A stretch of DNA of 64,000 nt from positions 1 through 64,000 of IMG/VR virus record IMGVR_UViG_3300045999_011354. One strand, 5' to 3'. Within the stretch, counting starts at the first letter, position 1. Every line of letters begins with the position of its first letter. Positions 10,066 to 19,356 of this stretch are shown here, one piece after another. The notes beneath the pieces were generated by a model. That model did no database searches, had not been told where the DNA came from, and was given only the letters and a program-made list of their open reading frames with translations. Source of the DNA: a virus. Made by a program: the position numbers and the translations under genes.

Positions 10066-10497
10066 ATGGCTTTTTTCACTGGTCGTACTGGCTCTTTGGT
10101 ATTTGGGGGCAAGCCCGTTGCAAAGATTCGAGACTGGTCCCTTGAGACGACAGTAGAACTTCTTTCTACTAATAGCATTAACAGTACCGTAAATACTTTT
10201 ACTCCTGGTATCAAGGGTGCAACCGGTAGCGCCACTCTGATGTACTATCGCCTTGAGGGAGGTGAAAGCGTAAGTCTTACTGAATTTACGGCGCTGCTGT
10301 CTAAAATCATGAAAACTGGCGCTGCATCCGAAAGCGATCGTGTGTTTCTTGAGTTAAATGTTGGCGGAAATGCCGCCGACGACATTAGCTTTTATGCTTA
10401 CATTACTAGCGCTCAAGTTTCAGCAACAACCGGCGAACTTAGCGTTGTGCCAATTCAGTTCACAATGGACGGCGATTTTGTTGAGGTAATTGCATAA
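10066..10497 (+). CDS. Tail tube-like protein
   Basis: A 143-residue protein whose N-terminus (TGSLVFGGKPVAKIRDWSLE, then TPGIKGATGSATLMYYR) follows the typical tail-tube fold signature: a first beta hairpin, an ETT...STNS segment and a GxxGxAT strand. It could be the major tail tube protein, or a second tube-like protein at the tip, because it lies after gpJ rather than before the tape measure. The next gene begins in its stop codon and carries a second copy of the same fold, so the two likely assemble together. Confidence 0.6.
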   Translation: MAFFTGRTGSLVFGGKPVAKIRDWSLETTVELLSTNSINSTVNTFTPGIKGATGSATLMYYRLEGGESVSLTEFTALLSKIMKTGAASESDRVFLELNVGGNAADDISFYAYITSAQVSATTGELSVVPIQFTMDGDFVEVIA

Positions 10498-11372
10498 TGA
10501 CAGTTTTTCTTGGCGGCAATGGCGCTGTTCGATTGCGGCGTGGATTGCGTTCGCCGCTAATTTCTATTACCGATGAAATAAGTCCAAATGATATTAATAC
10601 AAGCCTTAATAGGCTTAGTTTTGATTCGTCGGTAGATAATTTACTTACTGGCGATAGAGTAGAAATTACTACAACAGACGCACGAGGACTCATCTGTTTT
10701 TCACCATCCTCTTGGTCTTCCGGTGCAGTTGAGAGCAGTATTTCTGCGTATGTCAATGTCAATGCGGTTGGCGGCTTAAGATTTTTCTCTTCATTTGAGC
10801 CAGCAGTAAACAATGATCGCTCTCAGGAATACACTCTTGCTAGCTTTTCCGACCCAGCGCTTGCTATTGCGTTTTCCGTAAAAGACGCCAAAGACAATTC
10901 AGTTGGGGACATTACTAGCTACACTCTGAATACAGAAAGAGAGGCAATTGATGTAACAGCGCTTAGCGACAAATTTAAACGTCAATACTCTGCTGGAATC
11001 ATTAGTGGAAGTGGTACCATTGATTGTGTTTTTAATTATACAAACGTAGGTGATAGAGAAAATTCATTGCTACTGATTCAGCTTATTCAACGAGTTGACA
11101 TTGGTAGCGAGGTAGAGCTTTTTCTTTATTTAACAGACAAAGATCTTGACATTAATTTAACAACTGTTTTTTATCGCATGGAGGCGATGATTACGCGCTC
11201 TGGCGTAACAGTCGGAACAGATGATGTCATTCGATGCACGGTTGATTTTGTTACAGTTGGCGAGATTCAGCTTTTGGTTGGCGCGCCCGCTTCTTATATT
11301 CTTACGGAAGACGATGATCGCGTTATTATAGAACAATCTCTTGATTATCTCCTTCAGGAGACTGACGATTAA
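10497..11372 (+). CDS. Tail-associated structural protein with tube-like domain
   Basis: A 291-residue beta-rich protein. Its C-terminal half (ITSYTLNTEREAIDVTAL, later YSAGIISGSGTIDC) repeats the tail-tube-like pattern of the preceding 143-residue protein, suggesting duplication of a tube domain with an added N-terminal beta domain. The start overlaps the previous stop (TAATG). Function beyond a virion role is not known. A 119-base gap follows, without a clear terminator, before the first fibre gene. Confidence 0.5.
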   Translation: MTVFLGGNGAVRLRRGLRSPLISITDEISPNDINTSLNRLSFDSSVDNLLTGDRVEITTTDARGLICFSPSSWSSGAVESSISAYVNVNAVGGLRFFSSFEPAVNNDRSQEYTLASFSDPALAIAFSVKDAKDNSVGDITSYTLNTEREAIDVTALSDKFKRQYSAGIISGSGTIDCVFNYTNVGDRENSLLLIQLIQRVDIGSEVELFLYLTDKDLDINLTTVFYRMEAMITRSGVTVGTDDVIRCTVDFVTVGEIQLLVGAPASYILTEDDDRVIIEQSLDYLLQETDD

Positions 11373-11491
11373 ATTAACGTAGTAATAAATGTTCTCACGA
11401 TAAAATATCTAGAAGTTTTCATAGCGACCTGCAAAGTTTTTTCTCGATACACTTGACCTAGACATCCCGCCGACCCTCTGCGCCTGAAGCC

Positions 11492-14400
11492 ATGGCAGAT
11501 CAGCGTATTACTCAGCTAACAGCACTGCCCAAAGCTGGGGTTTCGGCGACAGATGTGCTACCCATTGCGGATATTTCTGCAACAGAAACTAAAAAAGTTA
11601 CAGCAAAAGATCTTGTTGCCGCCGGCATTGATCTTGTAGATGCTGGTGAAATTGACCTATCAAAGCTCGATCAAAATAGTGTCACAAAGATTGGGACAGT
11701 TGCGATTGAGTCGCGTGCAATCGTAGCTGACAAACTGGCACACAACAGCAGTGTCATTCTTTCTGTTATCACGCCCGCCTCTAACAATTTTGAGGGCAGA
11801 GGATACTTCAATACGTCGACTGGCAATATTCAGTTTTTCAATGGAACCGCTTATCAGCAGGTCGTCATGCCCACGGCGGGCATTGGAGATCTGCAGATAA
11901 CAACGGGCAAGCTCGCGGACGGTGCTGTCACGACCGCAAAAGTAACGGCGCTTGGCACGGCGGCTTACGCAGATAACAGCGTCACCACCTTAAAGATCGC
12001 AGACGGTGCGATCACTGCCGTCAAGATTGCTGCGGACAGCATTACGGCGTCGCAGATTGCGCCCAGTGCGATTGGCGCATCAGAGCTAGCGGATAATGCT
12101 GTTGATACTGGATCTATTCAGGCGCTTGCTGTCACCGAAGCCAAGCTAGCGGATGGCGCTGTCACCACAAACAAGTTAGGCGACTTGGCCGTAACAAATG
12201 CCAAGATCGCTGCGTCCACAATTACGTACAGCAAGCTTAATCTTGCTGACGGTTCGGTTCCTGGCGCAAAAATTACGTCAGACTCTATTACCAACGCACA
12301 GATCGGCACTGGAGCAGTTCAAACCAGCGAACTAGGGGATTCTGCGGTTACAACAGCAAAAATTGCTGACGGCGCCGTCACTGCAGTCAAGATTGCGTCT
12401 GATTCGATTACTGCATCGCAAATTGCCGCAAACGCTGTTGGGTCTTCTGAGCTGGCAGATGATGCAGTTGACACCGGAAGCATTGTAAATCTTGCTGTTA
12501 CAGAAGGAAAGATTGCCGCCGGGGCAGTTACAAATGCAAAACTTGGAGATCTTTCTGTTACCGATGGCAAGATCGCTAATGCAACAATCACATACGCAAA
12601 GCTAAACCTTTCTGACAACTCTGTTCCGGGCGCAAAAATCACAAATGGGTCGATTACCTCGACTCAGCTCGCATCCGCTGCTGTTGAAACAGCAGAAATC
12701 GCCAATGATGCCGTCACCACGGCAAAGATTGCAGACGATGCTGTAACTGCCGCAAAGCTTGGCCCTGAAGCTGTTGATTCAAGTGCTCTTGGCGCTGGTG
12801 CAGTTACAAATGCAAAAATTGGTTCTGCTGCTGTCACTTACGACAAAATTCAGAATGTCAGCGCTACTGATCGACTGTTGGGGCGCTCCTCTGCTGGAGC
12901 TGGGTCGATTGAGGAGATCCCGCTGACCCCTGCAGGCCGCGCCCTGCTTGATGACGCCGACGCTACTGCTCAACGCGCCACGCTGGGCCTGGGCTCCCTT
13001 GCCACGCAGTCAGGCACCTTCTCTGGTACGCATAGCGGCACCACGTCTGGGACGAACACGGGTGATCAGACAATCACGCTCACAGGCGACGTAACGGGCT
13101 CGGGAACGGGCTCATTCGCTGCCAGTATCAGCACTGCTGCTGTCACAGAAACAAAGATTGCCAGCAACGCTGTTACAACAACAAAGATTGCCGATGACAA
13201 TGTTACTTCTGCAAAGCTTGCGGATAACTCTGCTGCAATCGTTGCCGCATCGGTTCCCGCTGGCTCAGGTGCATTTGTAGGTCAGCAATGGATCAATACT
13301 GCTACTGCAATCGAATACACATGGGATGGCTCTCAGTGGCTGAGGCAGGCGTCTCTTGGGACGATTTCATTTACGGATTCGACGCCGCTTACATTTGCTG
13401 TTAGCTACCCAGATGCGTACAGCGCAACAGTTACGGCAACTCTTGACATTCAGTCCGCCAATCGCATTTTTGCTGGCCCAACAACAGGATCTGACGCTGC
13501 GCCCACCTTCCGCGCAATTGTCCCCGCAGATCTACCAGATGCAACCAGTGTCGCCAAGGGAATCATTTTGCCCGGTAGTGGATTAAGTATCAGCAGCGGC
13601 ACGCTTAATCATAGCAACAGTACGACCGCTGGAACATATACAAAAGTTACCGTTGACGCGCAGGGTCATGTTTCGGCGGGTACGACTTTAATCGCTAGCG
13701 ACGTTCCTGCGCTTGATACCAGCAAAATTACGACTGGAACGTTTGCAACAGCAATGCTTGCAAATGATAGTGTAACTGCGGCCAAGCTCGCTGATTACTC
13801 AACCGCGCAAATTGGGTCATCTCTTCCAACTCCCGATTTCATTGGCCAGTTACATCTGAACCCGCTAGAGCGAACCGTCTACATGTGGGACGGCAACGTT
13901 TGGCAGCCTGTTGGTATTACCGCTGGTACCGTTATTTTTGCTGGTACGTATGACGCAAATACCAATCAAATTGCTTCTGTGACGAATGAGGGAAGCTCGC
14001 TTGGGTTGAGCGTTGGCAATCCACTACCAGCCGCAAGCACAAACAACCAAAACTACTTTGTGATTGTTAGCAACGCTGGAACTGGTACAAGTCCAGCCCC
14101 GACCGTTGGACTGCTTCCGCCGGACCTTGTGCTTTCAACTGGAACAGCTTGGGTGCGAATTGAGTCGTCTGACGCTTACATTGCACAGGTTGCGACTCAG
14201 GTTTCCTTCACGCCCGCCGGTCAAATTTCCAGCACCAACGTGCAGGCGGCAATTGAAGAAGTAAGTAGTGAATGCCGCAATGCGACAAATATCACTAGCG
14301 GAACTCTTGCTGCAACCGTTGGTGGGACCGGAATTACCACATACGTAAAAGGTGATTTAATTGCTGGCTCGGGGACGAATACTCTTGCAAAGCTGGCGGT

Positions 14401-14671
14401 TGGCACAAATGGTTACGTACTAAAAGCAAACAGCAGCACGGCTACCGGATTGCAATGGGCCGCCTACGACGCGCTTGTGACTGGTGGTGGCACGATGACG
14501 GGAAATCTCGGAATCGGGAGCGCTGCAACAATTGTTTTCGAGGGGGCGACAGATGATACATATGAAACTGTTCTTACGGTTATTGATCCGACCGCTGACA
14601 ATACAATTTCTCTTCCGAACAGTAGCGGGACAATTGCGCTGACAAGTGATCTTGATGACGGAACTTTTTGA
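11492..14671 (+). CDS. Large repetitive tail fibre protein
   Basis: A 1,059-residue fibre. After a short N-terminal domain (ITQLTALPKAGVSATDVLPI), residues about 120-460 consist of many repeats of AVTTAKIADGAV / SITASQIA / AVTNAKLGDL type, 10-14 residues each, typical of beta-helical fibre shafts. The second half mixes globular beta modules (YTWDGSQWLRQA, YMWDGNVWQPVG) and ends with GxGTMTGNLGIG and IDPTADNTISLPNSSGTIALT, shared with phage fibre C-termini. No S74 domain is seen here. It likely forms the shaft of a receptor-binding fibre along with the next gene. Confidence 0.82.
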   Translation: MADQRITQLTALPKAGVSATDVLPIADISATETKKVTAKDLVAAGIDLVDAGEIDLSKLDQNSVTKIGTVAIESRAIVADKLAHNSSVILSVITPASNNFEGRGYFNTSTGNIQFFNGTAYQQVVMPTAGIGDLQITTGKLADGAVTTAKVTALGTAAYADNSVTTLKIADGAITAVKIAADSITASQIAPSAIGASELADNAVDTGSIQALAVTEAKLADGAVTTNKLGDLAVTNAKIAASTITYSKLNLADGSVPGAKITSDSITNAQIGTGAVQTSELGDSAVTTAKIADGAVTAVKIASDSITASQIAANAVGSSELADDAVDTGSIVNLAVTEGKIAAGAVTNAKLGDLSVTDGKIANATITYAKLNLSDNSVPGAKITNGSITSTQLASAAVETAEIANDAVTTAKIADDAVTAAKLGPEAVDSSALGAGAVTNAKIGSAAVTYDKIQNVSATDRLLGRSSAGAGSIEEIPLTPAGRALLDDADATAQRATLGLGSLATQSGTFSGTHSGTTSGTNTGDQTITLTGDVTGSGTGSFAASISTAAVTETKIASNAVTTTKIADDNVTSAKLADNSAAIVAASVPAGSGAFVGQQWINTATAIEYTWDGSQWLRQASLGTISFTDSTPLTFAVSYPDAYSATVTATLDIQSANRIFAGPTTGSDAAPTFRAIVPADLPDATSVAKGIILPGSGLSISSGTLNHSNSTTAGTYTKVTVDAQGHVSAGTTLIASDVPALDTSKITTGTFATAMLANDSVTAAKLADYSTAQIGSSLPTPDFIGQLHLNPLERTVYMWDGNVWQPVGITAGTVIFAGTYDANTNQIASVTNEGSSLGLSVGNPLPAASTNNQNYFVIVSNAGTGTSPAPTVGLLPPDLVLSTGTAWVRIESSDAYIAQVATQVSFTPAGQISSTNVQAAIEEVSSECRNATNITSGTLAATVGGTGITTYVKGDLIAGSGTNTLAKLAVGTNGYVLKANSSTATGLQWAAYDALVTGGGTMTGNLGIGSAATIVFEGATDDTYETVLTVIDPTADNTISLPNSSGTIALTSDLDDGTF

Positions 14672-14725
14672 ACTTTCTTGATCATTAATATGCGGGGGTA
14701 ACTTCCGGCCTTCTGGCGTTAAGGA

Positions 14726-17257
14726 ATGTCCAACGCGAATCCCCTGCAGCTTCTTCGTAGCAATACAGCAAACAAGCGCCCCGACCCGACTGCGCTCGCC
14801 GATGGTCGCCCGGCCGTCAACACTAACGCCGTGAGCCCTGGCCTGTTCTTCAAGGACAGCGCAGGGAATCTCGTCAAGGTTGGCCCGGTCCATGTGGGTA
14901 CGACTGCTCCGAATGCCTCCCCGGCCAGCGGCGGCGCTACCGGGAACAGCTTGGGTGAGCAGTGGCTTGACACCACCGGCGGCGTTTATGTGCTGAAGAT
15001 CTGGGATGGTTCTGCGTGGCGCAGTGAAACAGGAACATTCGTGGACGCAAGTGGCGACACGATGACTGGGGCGCTCGTGATGGACAATCAACAGCAAGTG
15101 CGCTTCCGTGAAGTTACAGCAAATGGCACGAACTATATTGCACTTCAGGCGCCCGCATCTGTTGCCTCGGATAAGACAATCACGCTGCCTGACGTAAATG
15201 GTACTGTTGTTACGACTGGCGACACAGGAACTGTTACCTCAACGATGATCGCCGATGCGACAATTGTTGATGCAGATATTAGCGCTAGCGCTGAAATTGC
15301 AGTTAGCAAGCTCGCCGATGGAACCGCACGTCAACTGCTGCAGACTGACGCCGCTGGCACTGGCGTTGAATGGACAAGCAATGTTGATGTCCCAGGAACA
15401 CTAGACGTAACTGGTGCAGCAACCTTCGATAGCACCGTTGCCGTTACGGGGGCACTTACAAAAAGCGGTAGCAATGTCGTAACTGTTGGTGATACTGGTA
15501 CAGTTACATCGACGATGATCCTTGACGGAACTATCGTTAATGCTGATGTGAATGCCAGTGCCGCAATCGCGGGCACCAAGATCAGCCCGGACTTCGGCAG
15601 TCAGAACGTCACCACAACAGGCACCAGCACGTCTGCCAGCTTCATCCCCACTAGCAGCGCCGTCCCAACCAACGGGGTCTATCTACCTGCGGCAAACAGC
15701 GTAGCCATCTCGACTAATGGCACTCAGCGTCTTCTCATCGAGGATGATGGTGATATCAATATCAATAGCGGATCATTCTTTTTTGATAACGGATTCAATC
15801 GTTTAGGCGTCGGCACGGTTACACCCGCCTATGAGCTAGAAGTTACATCTACAGGTGAAGCAGACATTCAAATTGACTCTGCCAGCACTTATGACGCAGC
15901 GTTGCGTTTTGCGGAAAACGGCACCAATGCCTTTACTATTTATCACGACGCATCAGATTCTGCCCTGGTAATTTACGACAACACAAATACAACCGAACGC
16001 CTCCGCATCACATCGGACGGGAAATTAGGTCTGGGGACTAGTAGCCCTGGTTTTAAGTTAACTATTGAGGATGCTACGACACCCAGAATCCGCATCGGCG
16101 ATGGTACCCGCCATTTGAATGTTGATGGCGGCTCCGCCACTCAAAACGCAGCTATAGGAACAGATTACGCGGGATCTTTTGGTATTTACACGAATGGGGC
16201 CGCAAATACACGATTACATGTTACCTCGGCAGGTAACGTAGGGATTGGCACTACCAGCCCTGGTTCGCCTCTCACAATCGAGAGCAATGCTGGCAACCAA
16301 GTCAAAATCACATATCCATCGATTGCTTCATACTTTCTAAATGCAACATCTGGCGGTGACTTTGCAATCAATAAAGATGGCACAGAACGCGCCCGCATCG
16401 ACAGCTCCGGCAGGCTCTTAATTGGCACGTCTACTGCCAAGAGCGGCACTAGATCACAGTACTCAAAATTTACCGTTCAAGGTAACAACCAGAGCACTGG
16501 CGATGGTGCTCAAATAAATCTTGCCAATAACACAAACGCGCCTAGCCTTAACACCGGCGATACTCTTGGTCAGATTATCTTTACAGATAATGGTCCTGGT
16601 GAGTACGGCAAGATTGCCTGCCAAATGGATGGAGCTGGCGCTGGAACGAATGACTATCCAGGCAGGCTAGTGTTCTCCACTACCGCCGACGGGGCGAGTT
16701 CTCCGACGGAGCGGATGAGGATTGGGAGCAACGGTGCCATTTCACTTTCACCAAGCGGCACAACAAGAGGAGTTATTATCGGCAATGCTTTTTACGATCC
16801 TGTTAACGCAGCCGGAATACAGATTGCTAATTCAACTGGAACAGGACGTTCTCTGTCGGCAGTAAATGGTTCCGGCGCTCTGCAGGATAACTACATGAAT
16901 CTTGGTGACCCTGCCACAAGGTGGGGCACTGTCTATGCAGCTACTGGCACCATCAACACTTCTGACGCAAACTTAAAGCAGGACGTTGAAGATCTTGATA
17001 CGGCAGAGCTTAATGTGGCTAATGCTATTAAAGGATTGATCAAAAAGTTCCGCTTTGTTGATGCTGTTGCTGAAAAAGGAAGCGATGCTCGCATCCATGT
17101 TGGCGTGATTGCCCAGGAAGTTGAACAAGCGTTTGTGGACGAGGGCCTTGATCCGCGCCGCTACGGCTTGTTCTGCGAGGACACGCTGAAGGATGGCAGC
17201 AAGCGACTTGGCATCCGATACGACGAGCTACTGGCTTTTGTTGTCGCTGCTCTGTAG
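14726..17257 (+). CDS. Tail fibre/spike with C-terminal S74 intramolecular chaperone
   Basis: An 843-residue fibre that starts at ATG 8 bases after an AAGGA motif. The N-terminal half repeats elements of the preceding fibre (GDTMTGALVMDN, KTITLPDVNGTVVTTGDTG), then come bacterial fibre-type repeats ending in ERLRITSDGKLGLGTSSPG and related phrases. The last 100 residues, from SDANLKQDVEDLD through VGVIAQEVEQAFVD, match the peptidase S74 / endosialidase-type chaperone domain. That domain trimerises the fibre and then cuts itself off at the Ser of SDAN using a Ser-Lys dyad. Two in-frame TAG codons end the gene. Confidence 0.88.
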   Translation: MSNANPLQLLRSNTANKRPDPTALADGRPAVNTNAVSPGLFFKDSAGNLVKVGPVHVGTTAPNASPASGGATGNSLGEQWLDTTGGVYVLKIWDGSAWRSETGTFVDASGDTMTGALVMDNQQQVRFREVTANGTNYIALQAPASVASDKTITLPDVNGTVVTTGDTGTVTSTMIADATIVDADISASAEIAVSKLADGTARQLLQTDAAGTGVEWTSNVDVPGTLDVTGAATFDSTVAVTGALTKSGSNVVTVGDTGTVTSTMILDGTIVNADVNASAAIAGTKISPDFGSQNVTTTGTSTSASFIPTSSAVPTNGVYLPAANSVAISTNGTQRLLIEDDGDININSGSFFFDNGFNRLGVGTVTPAYELEVTSTGEADIQIDSASTYDAALRFAENGTNAFTIYHDASDSALVIYDNTNTTERLRITSDGKLGLGTSSPGFKLTIEDATTPRIRIGDGTRHLNVDGGSATQNAAIGTDYAGSFGIYTNGAANTRLHVTSAGNVGIGTTSPGSPLTIESNAGNQVKITYPSIASYFLNATSGGDFAINKDGTERARIDSSGRLLIGTSTAKSGTRSQYSKFTVQGNNQSTGDGAQINLANNTNAPSLNTGDTLGQIIFTDNGPGEYGKIACQMDGAGAGTNDYPGRLVFSTTADGASSPTERMRIGSNGAISLSPSGTTRGVIIGNAFYDPVNAAGIQIANSTGTGRSLSAVNGSGALQDNYMNLGDPATRWGTVYAATGTINTSDANLKQDVEDLDTAELNVANAIKGLIKKFRFVDAVAEKGSDARIHVGVIAQEVEQAFVDEGLDPRRYGLFCEDTLKDGSKRLGIRYDELLAFVVAAL

Positions 17258-17352
17258 TAGCCCCCTTCTATTCTCGCCCTGACTTAAATGTAGTAATGTG
17301 GTGGAGCGGCGAGTTTTCATCTCCCGCTCCTGACCACAGTTTTACAGAAACC

Positions 17353-17643
17353 ATGACCCAACAAGATTACGACAACGATCTCGTCTTTCGCACAAATGGA
17401 GAAGAGCGCTTTCGTTTCGACGGAAATGGACCATGGAAAAGTGCAACTCCTTCTCAAAAGCTTGAGATCAAAAACAAGTGGGAGCCTAACTCCATCATCT
17501 TTAATACAAAAGACGTCAATGAAATCGCTAAGTTCACCAACGAAGGCTTCTACTACAAAGGTGAATTTATTGAAGATGCCGGAGAGGTGTATCGCCTGCT
17601 GAAGGAAGTGCTGGGCCAGATGAAGAGTGAGCAAAGTCAGTAG
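17353..17643 (+). CDS. Hypothetical protein, fibre-associated
   Basis: A 96-residue acidic protein of unknown function. It contains NDLVFRTNGEERFRFDGNG and AKFTNEGFYYKGEFIEDAGE, phrases resembling fibre C-terminal modules, and ends in a helix. An upstream in-frame ATG at 17296 is possible but lies inside a strong hairpin (17298-17337), so ATG 17353 is preferred. It follows the S74 fibre, so a fibre-assembly or accessory role is possible. Confidence 0.7.
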   Translation: MTQQDYDNDLVFRTNGEERFRFDGNGPWKSATPSQKLEIKNKWEPNSIIFNTKDVNEIAKFTNEGFYYKGEFIEDAGEVYRLLKEVLGQMKSEQSQ

Positions 17644-17652
17644 TCATTCGCA

Positions 17653-17850
17653 ATGCAAACACTCGATCAACACAATCAGCAGGCGCTAAGCGCGTTTCAA
17701 TTAAGCACTCAGCCTCGCCACAACGGGATTTCCTGCCCTGAATGCCAACACGAGTTGATGGATTCCAACCCATCAGTTTGTCTTGCAAGTTGGCCGCCGC
17801 AGTACAGCGTGCATTGCCCAAGCTGCGGTTACACCGGCAGTCGCTATTGA
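17653..17850 (+). CDS. Small zinc-ribbon protein
   Basis: A 65-residue protein with two Cys pairs, CPEC (residues 28-31) and CPSC (55-58), expected to bind one zinc ion. It follows the previous gene by 9 bases. No family is recognised beyond a zinc-ribbon. Its place among structural genes is unusual for a DNA-binding protein. Confidence 0.65.
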   Translation: MQTLDQHNQQALSAFQLSTQPRHNGISCPECQHELMDSNPSVCLASWPPQYSVHCPSCGYTGSRY

Positions 17851-17971
17851 TTCAAGCCTGCTCTCACCTTGGCCGATTAAAGCTTGGCATTGCGCACAGA
17901 CGGAGACCCGATGGCACTATGCAGGAATACAAAAGTCCTGTACTATGACAGATGAAAGCTTTTTCTCTTTC

Positions 17972-18292
17972 ATGACTGACACAACTTACACCTGGCGCGT
18001 TGCAAACATGGAGCGCGAAACAGACGATGGATACGTTTTCACGGTTCATTATACCGTTGAAGGCAAAAGCGCTGATGGCGTTTATGCTGCTGGCGCATAT
18101 GGAAGTCTTGGACTTGAGCGTCCAGAAGGGGAACTCATTCCCTATTCGGAACTCAAGGAAGATGTTGTTGTCGCCTGGGTATTGCAAAAACTTGGCGATG
18201 AAAAAGTTCTCGAAATTCACGCTGCATTAACTGCTCAAATTGAAGAACAGCGTCATCCATCAAAAGCTGCAGGACTTCCTTGGAATTCCTGA
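17972..18292 (+). CDS. DUF7936-like cyanophage protein
   Basis: 106 residues from ATG 17972; an earlier in-frame ATG at 17945 would add nine. The layout, TYTWRVANMERET then VFTVHYTVEG, YGSLGL, IPYSELKEDVVVAWVLQKLG and a C-terminal AQIEEQRHP...LPW, matches a protein I remember from cyanophage tail-fibre regions (DUF7936 type). Its role is unknown; a virion decoration or fibre-tip role fits the location. Confidence 0.7.
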   Translation: MTDTTYTWRVANMERETDDGYVFTVHYTVEGKSADGVYAAGAYGSLGLERPEGELIPYSELKEDVVVAWVLQKLGDEKVLEIHAALTAQIEEQRHPSKAAGLPWNS

Positions 18293-18365
18293 TCGCTGTC
18301 TAAGCTGCAGTCGGGGTGTGCTCAGTGCGCAGCGCACCCTTTGTACGCAAAACACGTCTGTAGAA

Positions 18366-18521
18366 ATGAAAAAATCAAAAAAGCTGACAACGGCACAAAA
18401 GTATGCAGCCCTTAAGCGCCAGACAGAAAATGCTGGCATGAGCGTGCGAGAAGAAAAAGGGGAGCTAGTTGTTCGTCGTAAGTCCCAAAAGCGCAAAAGC
18501 AAGAAAAATGACTATCGTTAG
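18366..18521 (+). CDS. Small Lys-rich protein
   Basis: 51 residues, very basic, beginning MKKSKKLTTAQKYAALK and ending in RRKSQKRKSKK. Start ATG 18366 is preferred because the in-frame upstream extension is poorly protein-like and overlaps the previous gene. No family recognised. Together with the next gene it makes a pair of tiny basic proteins. Confidence 0.55.
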   Translation: MKKSKKLTTAQKYAALKRQTENAGMSVREEKGELVVRRKSQKRKSKKNDYR

Positions 18522-18546
18522 TCCTGTCACCCAATGGTAGCTAGCG

Positions 18547-18684
18547 ATGGCCGTAAAAGCAAAAACTGGCACTGCCGGTGTCAGCCATCAGTCTGGTCGC
18601 CCAAAAACAACAAGTCAGGGTTACGGTCAGCACTCACGCCCACGCCGACGTGGCAAGAAAAAACTGGTTGGGCAAGGGCGCTAA
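18547..18684 (+). CDS. Micro-protein with basic GQG tail (copy 1)
   Basis: A 45-residue, strongly basic protein that ends KTTSQGYGQHSRPRRRGKKKLVGQGR. The C-terminal pattern (SQGxG..., RPRR.GKKKLxGQG) recurs at 20822-20884 and 20950-21141 in this window. It is reminiscent of short basic peptides ending in RGQG(R/K) that I recall from cyanophage structural regions, whose function is unknown to me. The many Lys/Arg residues fit nucleic-acid binding or packaging with the virion. Confidence 0.6.
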   Translation: MAVKAKTGTAGVSHQSGRPKTTSQGYGQHSRPRRRGKKKLVGQGR

Positions 18685-18693
18685 AGTAATTCC

Positions 18694-19032
18694 ATGGCTA
18701 TCTCACCTGGTACCTACAACATCAGCCTGCAGCGCCGGGCGGACTACAGCATCACGCTGCAATTCAAAGACAGCAATGATGCTGCCATCAACCTAACCGG
18801 CTGGACCGTCGCAGCGCAGGTGTGGAATCAAGGGCGTACCACTAAATACGCTGATTTCGCCATTACCTACACCAACCGCAGCACCGGAACAGTCGCTATT
18901 GCTTTAACCGACGATCAAACTGCAACATTTCCAAATGAAGTGTACTACGACGTACTACTCACCAACCCAAGTGGGTTAAAAGAGTATTACTTAGAGGGCA
19001 CTATTTACGTTAGTGAGGGCTATACCGGATGA
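18694..19032 (+). CDS. Beta-sandwich structural protein
   Basis: 112 residues beginning MAISPGTYNISLQRRADYSITLQFKD, followed by INLTGWTVAAQVW and alternating strands up to LEGTIYVSEG. This pattern is common in short cyanophage and Synechococcus phage structural proteins resembling the N-terminal domain of baseplate proteins (BppU-like). It overlaps the next start by four bases. The assignment is by pattern and location only. Confidence 0.6.
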   Translation: MAISPGTYNISLQRRADYSITLQFKDSNDAAINLTGWTVAAQVWNQGRTTKYADFAITYTNRSTGTVAIALTDDQTATFPNEVYYDVLLTNPSGLKEYYLEGTIYVSEGYTG

Positions 19033-19355
19033 CAAGTGTAAATGTTACTTCTGTATTCAATACAGTCACAGTAGTTGAAAACGGTAGCAGCACTGTTGTG
19101 ACCGTACCTGTTGCTAGCACGGTTACCGCAATCACACAAGGTCCGCAGGGGCCTGCAGGCGCTGGTGCGTACATTCACGAACAAACAAGCGCATCGACAA
19201 CTTGGGTAATTAACCACAATCTGGGTTTTAAGCCGTCTGTCGAAGTGTTAGATAGCGGAAGTCAAGAAATTGATGGTGAAGTGTCTCATCCAAGCGTCAA
19301 CCAAACCGTTGTTATACTGAATCCAGCATCCGCAGGCTTTGCTCGCCTGACCTGA
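19029..19355 (+). CDS. Fibre-tip protein with short collagen-like turn
   Basis: A 108-residue protein: Val/Thr-rich N-terminus, a short collagen-like GPQGPAGAG segment, then TTWVINHNLGFKPSVEVLDS...VILN. The last part is a small beta domain widely found at the end of phage fibres and in phage-decorating proteins (WxxxHNLG motif). It sits in an operon with flanking structural genes and overlaps the upstream gene by four bases. Confidence 0.7.
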   Translation: MTSVNVTSVFNTVTVVENGSSTVVTVPVASTVTAITQGPQGPAGAGAYIHEQTSASTTWVINHNLGFKPSVEVLDSGSQEIDGEVSHPSVNQTVVILNPASAGFARLT

Positions 19356-19356
19356 C